Origin: Chloroflexota bacterium | Lineage (GTDB): Bacteria; Chloroflexota; Dormibacteria; Dormibacterales; Dormibacteraceae | Reading direction: 5' to 3' | NCBI GenBank assembly: GCA_005879675.1 | Contig: VBJE01000053.1 | Location: 1-5,896, forward strand | Length of the DNA: 5,896 nt | Shown: in pieces, positions 1 through 5,896 of the stretch | Layout: every line of letters begins with the position of its first letter | Position numbering within the stretch: position 1 is the first letter of the stretch | Position numbers and translations under genes: made by a program | Notes under the pieces: model-generated | Told to the model about the DNA's origin: nothing | Databases searched by the model: none | What the model saw: only the letters and a program-made list of their open reading frames with translations

Positions 1-1103
1 AGCTGCTGCTCGGAGATCCACATCTCGAAGAAGCGGTCCGGGTGCGCCTTCGCGAACTCGTCGGCATGCGTGGAGTTGGAGACCTCGCCGTCCATGGCGA
101 CGACATCCGGCATCGCGCCCAGGGCCAGCAGAGCATCGCCGTAGGCCTTGCGCGTGGCGACCTTGTCCTCTTTCTTGTAAGTCGGCAGCACCGGCTCGGT
201 CGTGGCCGCGCGCTTTGGCGCCGCGCTCCGCTCCGGCTTCTGGGTCTTGACCTTGAGGTTGCGGATCCCGCCCAGCTCCTTGATCGCGCGCTCGGCCATG
301 TCGGGCGGCAGAGCCTTGCCATGCCAGCCGTCCTTGTTCTCGATCTCGGAGAAGCCCTTGCCCTTGACCGTCCTGGCGATGATGACCGTGGGCTTGCCTG
401 TGTTGGAGAGTGCCTCGCCGAACGCGCGGTCGATGGCGCCGAGGTCGTGGCCGTCGATCACTATCGGGTAGCAGCCGAACGACTCCACCCGCCGCCGATA
501 GACGTCGAGGTTCCAGCCGAACTCCGTCTCCCCGCGCTGGCCCAGGCGGTTGATGTCCCAGATCGCCGTCAGGTTGGAGAGCTGGTAGTGGCCGGCCTTG
601 TCGAGCGCCTCCCAGATCGAGCCTTCCGCCAGCTCGGAGTCGCCGCAAAGGACCCAGACGTGGAACGGCAGCTTGTCCAGGTTGTGCCCGGCCAGGGCCA
701 CGCCGACGCCGATCGGCAGGCCCTGGCCCAGGGAGCCGGTCGCGACGTCGACCCACGGGAGGGCCGGGGTCGGGTGGCCCTGGAGCCGCGAGCCGAACTT
801 GCGAAAGGTCATCAGCTCGGCGTCGGTGATCGCACCGACCGCCTTGAACATCGCGTAGCAAAGGGGCGACGCGTGGCCCTTGGAGAAGATCAGGTGGTCG
901 TTGTTCGGGTCTTTGGGCTTGCCCCAGTCGTACTGCAGGTAACGGGAGATCAGGACCGCGATGAGGTCGGCGGCGGACATCGAAGACGTCGGATGGCCGG
1001 AGCCGGCCGCCGTGCTGCACCTGATGGAGTCGACCCGGAGCTGCTGGCCGAGCTGGCGCGCAAACTCGAGATCCGTGGTCGCAACTGTCTCGGTGACGGC
1101 CAT
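1..1103 (-). CDS. tkt: Transketolase, N-terminal 367 residues (3' end cut by window edge)
   Basis: Transketolase moves two-carbon ketol units between sugar phosphates in the pentose phosphate pathway (Calvin cycle in autotrophs), using thiamine diphosphate and a divalent metal in the cytoplasm. Visible in order: GSGHP at residues 34-38; SKGHASP at 74-80; GHPTP at 109-113; GSLGQGLPIG at 123-132; the cofactor-binding motif GDSELAEGSIWEA at 154-166, running to DINRLGQRG at 183-191; a Lys/Ala/Pro-rich linker at about 284-308; and the start of the pyrimidine-binding domain from VATRKAYGDAL at 315. The last residues, MWISEQQ, match the conserved (E)CYIAEQN-like region whose Glu contacts the cofactor. 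The WEA and DINRLGQ wording resembles the animal-type enzyme of about 620 residues, so roughly 60% is present. The metal motif reads GDS where GDG is common. The ATG is chosen because AAGGAG lies 4 bases upstream and the family N-terminus fits. It follows pepF after 67 bases. A two-gene split form is unlikely because the linker runs directly into the second domain. Confidence 0.96.
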   Translation of the reverse strand, partial: MAVTETVATTDLEFARQLGQQLRVDSIRCSTAAGSGHPTSSMSAADLIAVLISRYLQYDWGKPKDPNNDHLIFSKGHASPLCYAMFKAVGAITDAELMTFRKFGSRLQGHPTPALPWVDVATGSLGQGLPIGVGVALAGHNLDKLPFHVWVLCGDSELAEGSIWEALDKAGHYQLSNLTAIWDINRLGQRGETEFGWNLDVYRRRVESFGCYPIVIDGHDLGAIDRAFGEALSNTGKPTVIIARTVKGKGFSEIENKDGWHGKALPPDMAERAIKELGGIRNLKVKTQKPERSAAPKRAATTEPVLPTYKKEDKVATRKAYGDALLALGAMPDVVAMDGEVSNSTHADEFAKAHPDRFFEMWISEQQ

Positions 1104-1107
1104 GTCA

Positions 1108-1113
1108 CTCCTT
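1108..1113 (-). promoter_or_regulatory. Shine-Dalgarno sequence of the transketolase gene
   Basis: On the minus strand AAGGAG is followed by TGAC and then the ATG at 1103. The spacing is on the short side, but the match to the anti-Shine-Dalgarno sequence is strong. It fixes the start; the other ATG just upstream (minus-strand position 1120) is out of frame. This is the only clear ribosome binding site in the window; the two upstream starts rely on overlap or close spacing instead. Confidence 0.8.
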
Positions 1114-1129
1114 GGCACATGTCGTGCAA
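1112..1129 (-). repeat. Imperfect inverted repeat in the transketolase leader
   Basis: The minus strand reads TTGCAC, five bases (GACAT), then GTGCCAA. The arms pair over six bases if one C is bulged. The repeat touches the Shine-Dalgarno sequence at 1108-1113, so a hairpin or bound repressor could affect translation or transcription of the transketolase gene. The arms are short, and a chance occurrence in GC-rich DNA is quite possible. Confidence 0.25.
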
Positions 1130-1170
1130 GGTCCCGTTGCCGGGGGATTTGCGTGGACTTGACTAAAAGT

Positions 1171-2973
1171 TTATCGAGCGCCGGGCGAAGACCCGGCCAG
1201 CCGCTCGACTTCGGTCACCATCCCGTCCAGGATCTTCAGCCCCGCGTCCCAGAAACCGGGGTCGGTGATGTCCATGCCGAGGTGCCTGACCAGCTCGTCA
1301 GGACGCGTCGAGCCGCCGGCGGCAAGAAAGTCCAGGTAGTCGTCCACGAAGTCTGGCCCCTGCTGCAGGTAGCGGTGATAGACCGACAGCGCGAGCAGGT
1401 TGCCGAAGGCGTACGCGTAGACGTAGCCCGGTGTGTGCAGGAAGTGCCCGACGTAGCTCCACCACACCTTGTGCTCCTCGGTAAGGACCAGGGCATCCCC
1501 GAACATCGCCTGCAGGTTTTCCTGGAACAGGTCGCCCAGCTGCTCGACCGACAGCTCGCCCTCCGTCCTCCGCGCCTTGTGGCTCGCGTCCTCGTACCGG
1601 TTGAAGGCGACCTGGCGGAAAACGGTGGAGAAGGCATCCTCGCACTGGTTGCACAGCATCGCCAGGCGGACCTTCGGGTCCTTCTCCTCGGCCATGATGC
1701 GGTCGAAGGTCAGAGCCTCGCCGAAGACCGACGCAGTCTCGGCCAGCGTCAGTGGCGGGTGGTAGTCGAAGACGTGCTGGTTCGAGGCCAGGCGGTCGTG
1801 CAGGCCATGACCGAGCTCGTGCGCGAGCGTGAGCGCGTCGCGCAGCTTGCCTGTGAAGTTCATGAGCACGTACGGGTGGTGATGCGGCGTGACCGGCATG
1901 CAGTAGGCGCCGCCGGCCTTGCCCGGCACGACCGGCGCGTCGATCCACCGCTCGTTGAAGAACTGCTCGATCAGCTTGCCGACCCGCGGCGAGAAGCGGT
2001 TGTAGGAGCCGATGACCAGCTCCTTCGCGTCGTCCCAGGTGAGGTTGCGCGCCGTCTCCCCGATGGGCGCGTAGCGGTCCCACTCGTGGAGGTCGCCGAC
2101 GTTGAGCAGCCTGCGCTTGACCCGGTAGTAGCGGATGCACACGTCGTAGCGGCTCGTCACGGCGTCGACCAGCGCCTGCACCGCCTCGTCCGACGTTTCG
2201 TTCGCCAGGTTGCGCGAGCTGATCCAGGATGGGAAGTGCCTGAGACGGTCGTCGATCGACTTCTCCTGCAGGATCACGTTGAAGATGTAGCCCCGGGTCC
2301 GGATGTCGCCGCGAAGTGCCTCAGACACAGCGGCGTTCGCCTTGCGCCGGACGCTGCGGTCCGACTCTCGCAGGAGGTTCAGGGCCTGGTCGAGCTGAAC
2401 TTCCTCGCCGTCGATCTCGACGAGGATGCGCGCACACAGCTCCTCGAAGAGCCGCACCCACGCGCCGTTGCCGACCGGGCTGAAGTCGGTGAGGACGCGC
2501 TCCTCGGGTTCGGTGAGCTGGTGCGGCCGGAAGCGGCGCTCGTGCTCGACGAAGTGTCGGTAGGTCGCCGCGTCGGGATCGGCGTAGAGCCTCGCCGCGT
2601 GCTCGTCCGTGATGTGCGCCAGCTCCAGCGGGAAGAAGACCAGGTGCGCGCCGCGCTCGGCGCCGGCCTCCCGGACCCGAGCCAGGAGGCGGCCGGCGGC
2701 GTGGTCCTGCGTGTTCTGGCTGTGCAGCATGTACGCGTAGACCTCGGGCTTCGCGGCCGACTCCTCATGGTCGGCGAGCTCGCGCATCATCGCCGCGAAG
2801 GCATTCGGCTCTAGCGTCGCGACCCTGCCCCTGTACTCCGTTTCGAACGCTTTCGCGCGCTCCAGCTCGCGCGCGAGCGATGCCTCTATCGCGGAATCGT
2901 CAGGCCCGGAAAACAGGTCGCTGAGGTTCCAGCGGACCTTTTCGGCGCCCGTCGTCGTCACTGCTTGGGCCAC
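1171..2973 (-). CDS. pepF: Oligoendopeptidase F (M3 family zinc metallopeptidase)
   Basis: A cytoplasmic zinc peptidase that cleaves short and medium oligopeptides, used in peptide turnover and sometimes in signal-peptide or pheromone processing. With the GTG start at 2973 it is 600 residues, the usual PepF length. The N-terminus carries the typical VRWNLSDLF (13-21), followed by the helical N-terminal region (M3_N-like near 120-190). The active site is HELGH at 385-389, with Glu386 as catalytic base and His385/His389 binding zinc; Glu412 in LAETAS (410-415) is the expected third ligand. HTPGYVYAYAFG at 513-524 is the Tyr-rich segment that lines the substrate site in this family. No signal peptide or membrane segment is seen. 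The start lies 4 bases after the transglutaminase stop with no good Shine-Dalgarno sequence, which suggests translational coupling. An in-frame GTG at 2961 would shorten it by four residues. Further upstream the frame is open, but that sequence is out-of-frame transglutaminase DNA. Ends in TAA. Confidence 0.96.
   Translation of the reverse strand: MAQAVTTTGAEKVRWNLSDLFSGPDDSAIEASLARELERAKAFETEYRGRVATLEPNAFAAMMRELADHEESAAKPEVYAYMLHSQNTQDHAAGRLLARVREAGAERGAHLVFFPLELAHITDEHAARLYADPDAATYRHFVEHERRFRPHQLTEPEERVLTDFSPVGNGAWVRLFEELCARILVEIDGEEVQLDQALNLLRESDRSVRRKANAAVSEALRGDIRTRGYIFNVILQEKSIDDRLRHFPSWISSRNLANETSDEAVQALVDAVTSRYDVCIRYYRVKRRLLNVGDLHEWDRYAPIGETARNLTWDDAKELVIGSYNRFSPRVGKLIEQFFNERWIDAPVVPGKAGGAYCMPVTPHHHPYVLMNFTGKLRDALTLAHELGHGLHDRLASNQHVFDYHPPLTLAETASVFGEALTFDRIMAEEKDPKVRLAMLCNQCEDAFSTVFRQVAFNRYEDASHKARRTEGELSVEQLGDLFQENLQAMFGDALVLTEEHKVWWSYVGHFLHTPGYVYAYAFGNLLALSVYHRYLQQGPDFVDDYLDFLAAGGSTRPDELVRHLGMDITDPGFWDAGLKILDGMVTEVERLAGSSPGAR
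1180..1197 (-). terminator. Possible weak hairpin at the 3' end of pepF
   Basis: The minus strand has GCCGGG, loop TCTTCG, then CCCGGC: a six-pair all-GC stem over the last codons of pepF. A short TTTT run follows only about 12 bases later, after the TAA stop, so this is not a normal intrinsic terminator. It could act as a partial attenuator or an mRNA 3'-end stabiliser between pepF and transketolase, or be chance, since such stems are common in GC-rich coding DNA. Confidence 0.2.
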
Positions 2974-2977
2974 GAGG

Positions 2978-4984
2978 TCAGGATATCCGCTCAGCCAGCC
3001 GGCGCACCTTCGACGGCTCCGGCCACCGCCCGGCGTAGGCGCCCTCGTTGACGGCATGGGTGACTTCTTCGAGAAGCCCCTCCGGCGCCTTGCGCCACCT
3101 CCCGACGAATGGCGACTGCTGGTATTCCAGCGGCGTCTCCGGCGGAGCGCGGCGGCGTCCCAGCCTCCGCTGCAGGCGCTCATACAGGCGCAGCAGCTCG
3201 AGCTCGCCCGGCTGGGCATGTCGACGGAGGCTCCACCGTCTGCGCCGGAGCCAGGCGTACAGGGCCACAAACACCAGCGCGATCGCGACCCCCATGGGCA
3301 CGACGCCGAGGAACCCGAGCGAGCCGAGCGCGGCGATTGGCGCGCCGACGGTCAGGTGCGGGATCAACCTTGCAATGCCGCCCCCTGCCCAGTGGCTCGG
3401 GAACCTCGTGGCCGCGAGCGGCGAGGCGCCGGGCGTGGGGTCCACGGGCACCCAGCCGTGGTGCGGAAACCACGCCTCGACCCAAGCGTGGGCGTCGTGC
3501 TCGCGCACCACGGCCTGGTTCAGGACCGGGTCGTAGTCGCCTGTGGCGTAACCCGTGGCGAGCCTCGCGGGGATCCCCAGGCTACGCAGCATCAACACCT
3601 CCGCCGTCGCGAACTGCTCGCAGTAGCCCGTCTTGACGTCGAACAGGAACCAGTCCACCGGGTCGCGGCCCGCCGGCACCGGCGGCAGGTCGAGGCTGTA
3701 GCGGTAGCTGCGCTGCAGGTACGTCGTGACCGCCATCACCTTGTCGTAGTAGGTGGTCGCGGAGCGAGCCGCCTCGTCCGCGAGGTCCCTTGCGCGGCTC
3801 GACAGAGGACCGAGGGTCAGATATCTGCCCAGGTGGTCGGGCAGCCGGTCCATCGAAGCGTCCTGGCGCAAGACGTCAGGCGTCAGGTTCGGCAGGTAAG
3901 AGACCACGGAGTACGTCTGCCCGGGGCGCAGCTGCTCCGGCGTGTGAAACGTGCCGTACGCGTCCTCGCGCAGCGCCGCCACCGGCGCGTAGAGGCTCTC
4001 GATCGGGTATGCGGCGTTGATCACGCCAGGCATGGGACGCAGGACCCGGAACGTCTGCACGAAGGTGCCGAGGTTGTCGTTCGGAGCCGGCGGCAGCAAA
4101 CGTGGCGGAACGTATGGCTGCATCTCGCGGTAGCCGCCGATCGACGCCGTCCATGCACCGTCGTCGTACGTGTCGAAGACCAGCCCCCGCCAGTAGGCCG
4201 GCGCTCCCGTCCGCACGAGCATCACCGGCGAGTCACCGAGCCGGCCTCGGAAGTGAAGGTCGATGCTGCCCGTCGCGCCGGTGGCGTCGCCGGCAAGCTG
4301 GACGAGGGGCAACGCCGGGCTCGCGATGTCACCCTTGAAGCTCGTGAAGTTGGGTAGCGAGACCACCAGGGGCGAGACCGGGACGCCCGACGGCTGGGGC
4401 AGGGCGACGAACAGGAGAACACCGAGCAGGAGGGGCGCGACCAGCATGACCGCGAAAGGCCTCGCCGGCCCGCCAAAGGGGGCATTGATGCGGCGGAGAT
4501 GCGACGCGAGCCAGAACATCGCGAGCCACACCATCCACATGGCCGCCAGGAGCCCGAAGCCGTAGTCCCACGCGTAGACCGCCCCCAGGTAGAGGATCGC
4601 AAGGCTGATCCACAAGCTCGAATAGCAGTTGCGTCGCGTCTTGAGGTCGAAGCTCGTGATCGCCACGAGAAGGATGGCGAAGTTCGCCTGCGGCAGAACA
4701 CCGCCGAAGAGCGCGAGCGCGGAGTCAGCGATCACGTAGAAAAGGGCGCCGAAAACCAGGGCCGCCAGAAAAACCTGGCGCCAGAATCCGCGCTTCTGGT
4801 TGCGCTCGCGGTAGCTGACGACGTGGCCGGCCGCCGCCACGGCGACACCGATCGCCGGCGCGACATAGTCCTGTCCGTAGGCGGCGACCGCGAGCACGGA
4901 GGTCGCAAACGCCGCGAAGACGGCGCCGCGAGCCTGGACTGAATGCTCGATCGGCGACGCCGGCAGCCGCAGCAGGCGTCTCAC
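2978..4984 (-). CDS. TgpA-like membrane transglutaminase (DUF3488 - transglutaminase core - DUF4129)
   Basis: A polytopic membrane protein of 668 residues with the TgpA layout. The N-terminal half has about six or seven hydrophobic segments (about 20-37, 41-57, 71-92, 100-112, 122-139, 143-163, 177-195), as in DUF3488. A large soluble, presumably extracytoplasmic region of about 200-555 follows. It ends with the transglutaminase core, whose Cys-His-Asp triad is intact: Cys455 in GYCEQFA, His499 in DAHAWVEAW, Asp515 in PVDPTP. One more membrane helix (about 559-579) leads to a basic cytoplasmic tail with the DUF4129 signature (YERLQRRLG and TPLEY, 601-621). Such proteins are thought to act as thiol proteases or crosslinking enzymes at the envelope; the substrate here is unknown. 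The GTG start at 4984 is chosen because it overlaps the DUF58 stop as GTGA. Upstream the frame is open, but it reads antisense-like basic sequence inside DUF58. Family assignment is firm; exact function is not. Confidence 0.95.
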   Translation of the reverse strand: MRRLLRLPASPIEHSVQARGAVFAAFATSVLAVAAYGQDYVAPAIGVAVAAAGHVVSYRERNQKRGFWRQVFLAALVFGALFYVIADSALALFGGVLPQANFAILLVAITSFDLKTRRNCYSSLWISLAILYLGAVYAWDYGFGLLAAMWMVWLAMFWLASHLRRINAPFGGPARPFAVMLVAPLLLGVLLFVALPQPSGVPVSPLVVSLPNFTSFKGDIASPALPLVQLAGDATGATGSIDLHFRGRLGDSPVMLVRTGAPAYWRGLVFDTYDDGAWTASIGGYREMQPYVPPRLLPPAPNDNLGTFVQTFRVLRPMPGVINAAYPIESLYAPVAALREDAYGTFHTPEQLRPGQTYSVVSYLPNLTPDVLRQDASMDRLPDHLGRYLTLGPLSSRARDLADEAARSATTYYDKVMAVTTYLQRSYRYSLDLPPVPAGRDPVDWFLFDVKTGYCEQFATAEVLMLRSLGIPARLATGYATGDYDPVLNQAVVREHDAHAWVEAWFPHHGWVPVDPTPGASPLAATRFPSHWAGGGIARLIPHLTVGAPIAALGSLGFLGVVPMGVAIALVFVALYAWLRRRRWSLRRHAQPGELELLRLYERLQRRLGRRRAPPETPLEYQQSPFVGRWRKAPEGLLEEVTHAVNEGAYAGRWPEPSKVRRLAERIS

Positions 4985-5896
4985 AGCGGCCAACCGACTC
5001 CGACGCGCTCGACCACTGCGTCGAGGTCGACGTCGGCCTCGCCGATGATCCACCCGCGGGTCCGCGCGCCACGGCGCCGCGCCGACTCGACCGCTTCGAC
5101 AAGCCTGGCGTCCGCGGTGCCGCTGACCATCACCGCCTCGGTCGCGGGCGGTGGCGGGTCGTCGGCCGGCGCGCCGGGATAGCGCGCAAGCCACTCCAGC
5201 ACCGCCCACAGGTCGCGGCCCTGCGCCGGTTCGGTCGCCTGCAGGCCCGGCGCCCACAGCGTGACGCGCCCGCCTTCGCGGATGCAGTCCCACGCCTCCG
5301 AAGCCGCGATCCGCGCGACCTGGTCGGCCACGTCGACGGTGGCCGGAGCTGGATCGAGGAACAGACCGAGGGTTTTCGCACCGGGGGGCTCGTACTCGCG
5401 GACGACGAGCTCGCCGTGGCGGGCGCTAGAACGCCAGTGGATGCGACGGAGCGAATCCCCGGGACGGTACTCGCGGATGCCGAAGAGCTCTGTGCCCGAG
5501 CCTGCTCGCGGCGCCACCAGGCTGGCCTCGAGCTCGCGCGCCGGGCCACGGCCCGCAAGCGACCCAAAGCGCGGGAGCACGAGCGCGACCTCGATGTCCG
5601 GGCAAGCCCGGGTGCCACGAAAGAAGCCCAGCGGGTCGCTGCTGCCGATCCGCCAGCGGGTCGCGCCAACCGAGCCTCGGCGGACACCCCGCAGCACCCT
5701 GGTCCTTCGCCAGCCGGTCGTCGGGACAAGGCCGGTGCCGAAGTTGACATCGCTCCCCGCGACGCTGCCGGCGACCCAGGCGGGTCCCCGCGATGAGCCT
5801 GTGGTGTTCAGCCCGACCTCAACGCTGAGGTCGTCGCCCTCGAAGATCGGCGCGGGAAGGGGCCCGGTGCGGAGAACGTGCTCGGGCAGATCGTGC
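4981..5896 (-). CDS. DUF58 domain protein, C-terminal 304 residues (5' end cut by window edge)
   Basis: DUF58 proteins have a von Willebrand A-like fold and are nearly always encoded beside MoxR-type AAA+ ATPases and often TgpA-like transglutaminases; their molecular role is poorly known (assembly or chaperone-like work at the membrane is proposed). The frame has no stop up to the right edge, so the start lies outside. Numbering from the edge, the family signs are: the beta-rich N-terminal part with HDLPEHVL (1-8) and the FEGDDLSVEV stretch (18-27); SSDPLGFF, matching the usual DPfGLf motif; and the hallmark GIREYRPGD ending at Asp147, followed by SLRRIHWRSSARHGELVVREYE. Usual family length is about 380-440, so roughly 80-130 residues, including any N-terminal membrane helices, are missing. 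The expected metal-site DxSxS motif is replaced by DPAPAT from Asp181. It ends in TGA, overlapping the next gene's GTG by four bases (GTGA). Confidence 0.92.
   Translation of the reverse strand, partial: HDLPEHVLRTGPLPAPIFEGDDLSVEVGLNTTGSSRGPAWVAGSVAGSDVNFGTGLVPTTGWRRTRVLRGVRRGSVGATRWRIGSSDPLGFFRGTRACPDIEVALVLPRFGSLAGRGPARELEASLVAPRAGSGTELFGIREYRPGDSLRRIHWRSSARHGELVVREYEPPGAKTLGLFLDPAPATVDVADQVARIAASEAWDCIREGGRVTLWAPGLQATEPAQGRDLWAVLEWLARYPGAPADDPPPPATEAVMVSGTADARLVEAVESARRRGARTRGWIIGEADVDLDAVVERVGVGWPL

Noticed and set aside
42..1166. A 374-codon plus-strand open frame opposite transketolase.
   Set aside because: Same codon-register shadow effect; the minus strand encodes an unmistakable transketolase.
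1158..1173. TTGACT on the plus strand and TAAACT on the minus strand as promoter elements.
   Set aside because: TTGACT faces the plus strand, where there is no gene, and TAAACT has no acceptable -35 element (CCGGGT) about 17 bases upstream.
961..2814. A 617-codon open frame on the plus strand opposite pepF.
   Set aside because: It is in exact codon register with pepF on the other strand. A stop would need TTA, CTA or TCA codons in pepF, which are rare in GC-rich genes. The product is Arg/Val/Asp/Leu-rich and resembles no family, whereas the minus strand gives a full PepF with HELGH.
2974..3270. An upstream extension of the pepF frame of about 99 codons.
   Set aside because: It overlaps the DUF4129 part of the transglutaminase and is Arg/Ser/Gly-rich. 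The family N-terminal motif (VRWNLSDLF) begins 12 residues after the GTG at 2973.
3056..4357. A 433-codon plus-strand open frame opposite the transglutaminase gene, and a 126-codon one (5416-5796) opposite DUF58.
   Set aside because: Both are in register with the real minus-strand genes and encode low-complexity Arg/Ala-rich sequence with no recognisable domain.
4985..5293. An upstream extension of the transglutaminase frame of about 103 codons.
   Set aside because: It lies wholly within DUF58 coding sequence and is Arg/Gly-rich without family similarity. The GTG at 4984, overlapping the DUF58 stop, gives a proper N-terminus before the first membrane segment.

Overview
The window is a compact, GC-rich stretch in which every supported gene lies on the minus strand. 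Reading in the direction of transcription (right to left), it holds: the 3' part of a DUF58-family gene (4981-5896, its 5' end lies beyond the right edge); a complete TgpA-like membrane transglutaminase gene (2978-4984); a complete M3-family oligoendopeptidase F gene, pepF (1171-2973); and the 5' part of a transketolase gene (1-1103, its 3' end lies beyond the left edge). Only 67 bases (1104-1170) are clearly intergenic, so no stretch over 300 bases lacks a gene.

The first three genes look like one transcription and translation unit. The DUF58 stop and the transglutaminase GTG start overlap as GTGA, and the pepF GTG start follows the transglutaminase TGA after 4 bases. A DUF58 protein next to a DUF3488/transglutaminase/DUF4129 protein is the well-known arrangement that usually also includes a MoxR-type AAA+ ATPase, which would be expected just outside the right edge. 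TgpA-type proteins are polytopic membrane proteins with an extracytoplasmic cysteine transglutaminase/protease-like domain; PepF is a cytoplasmic zinc oligopeptidase. Their tight coupling suggests, but does not prove, a link between envelope protein or peptide processing and peptide breakdown. Transketolase follows after a short gap with its own strong Shine-Dalgarno sequence and may be read through from the same transcript.

The organism cannot be named from this window. High GC, GTG starts, dense same-strand packing and a transketolase that resembles the shorter animal-type form (GDSE...WEA and DINRLGQ motifs) fit a free-living high-GC bacterium of the Chloroflexota/Dormibacterota/Actinomycetota kind. 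That is inference only.

I found no tRNA, rRNA, CRISPR, mobile element or defence system, and no clearly new system. The long plus-strand open frames, up to 617 codons, are antisense shadows of the real genes. The most notable points are the DUF58-TgpA-PepF coupling, a DUF58 protein whose von Willebrand-like metal site looks degenerate, and the small inverted repeats around the pepF/transketolase junction.
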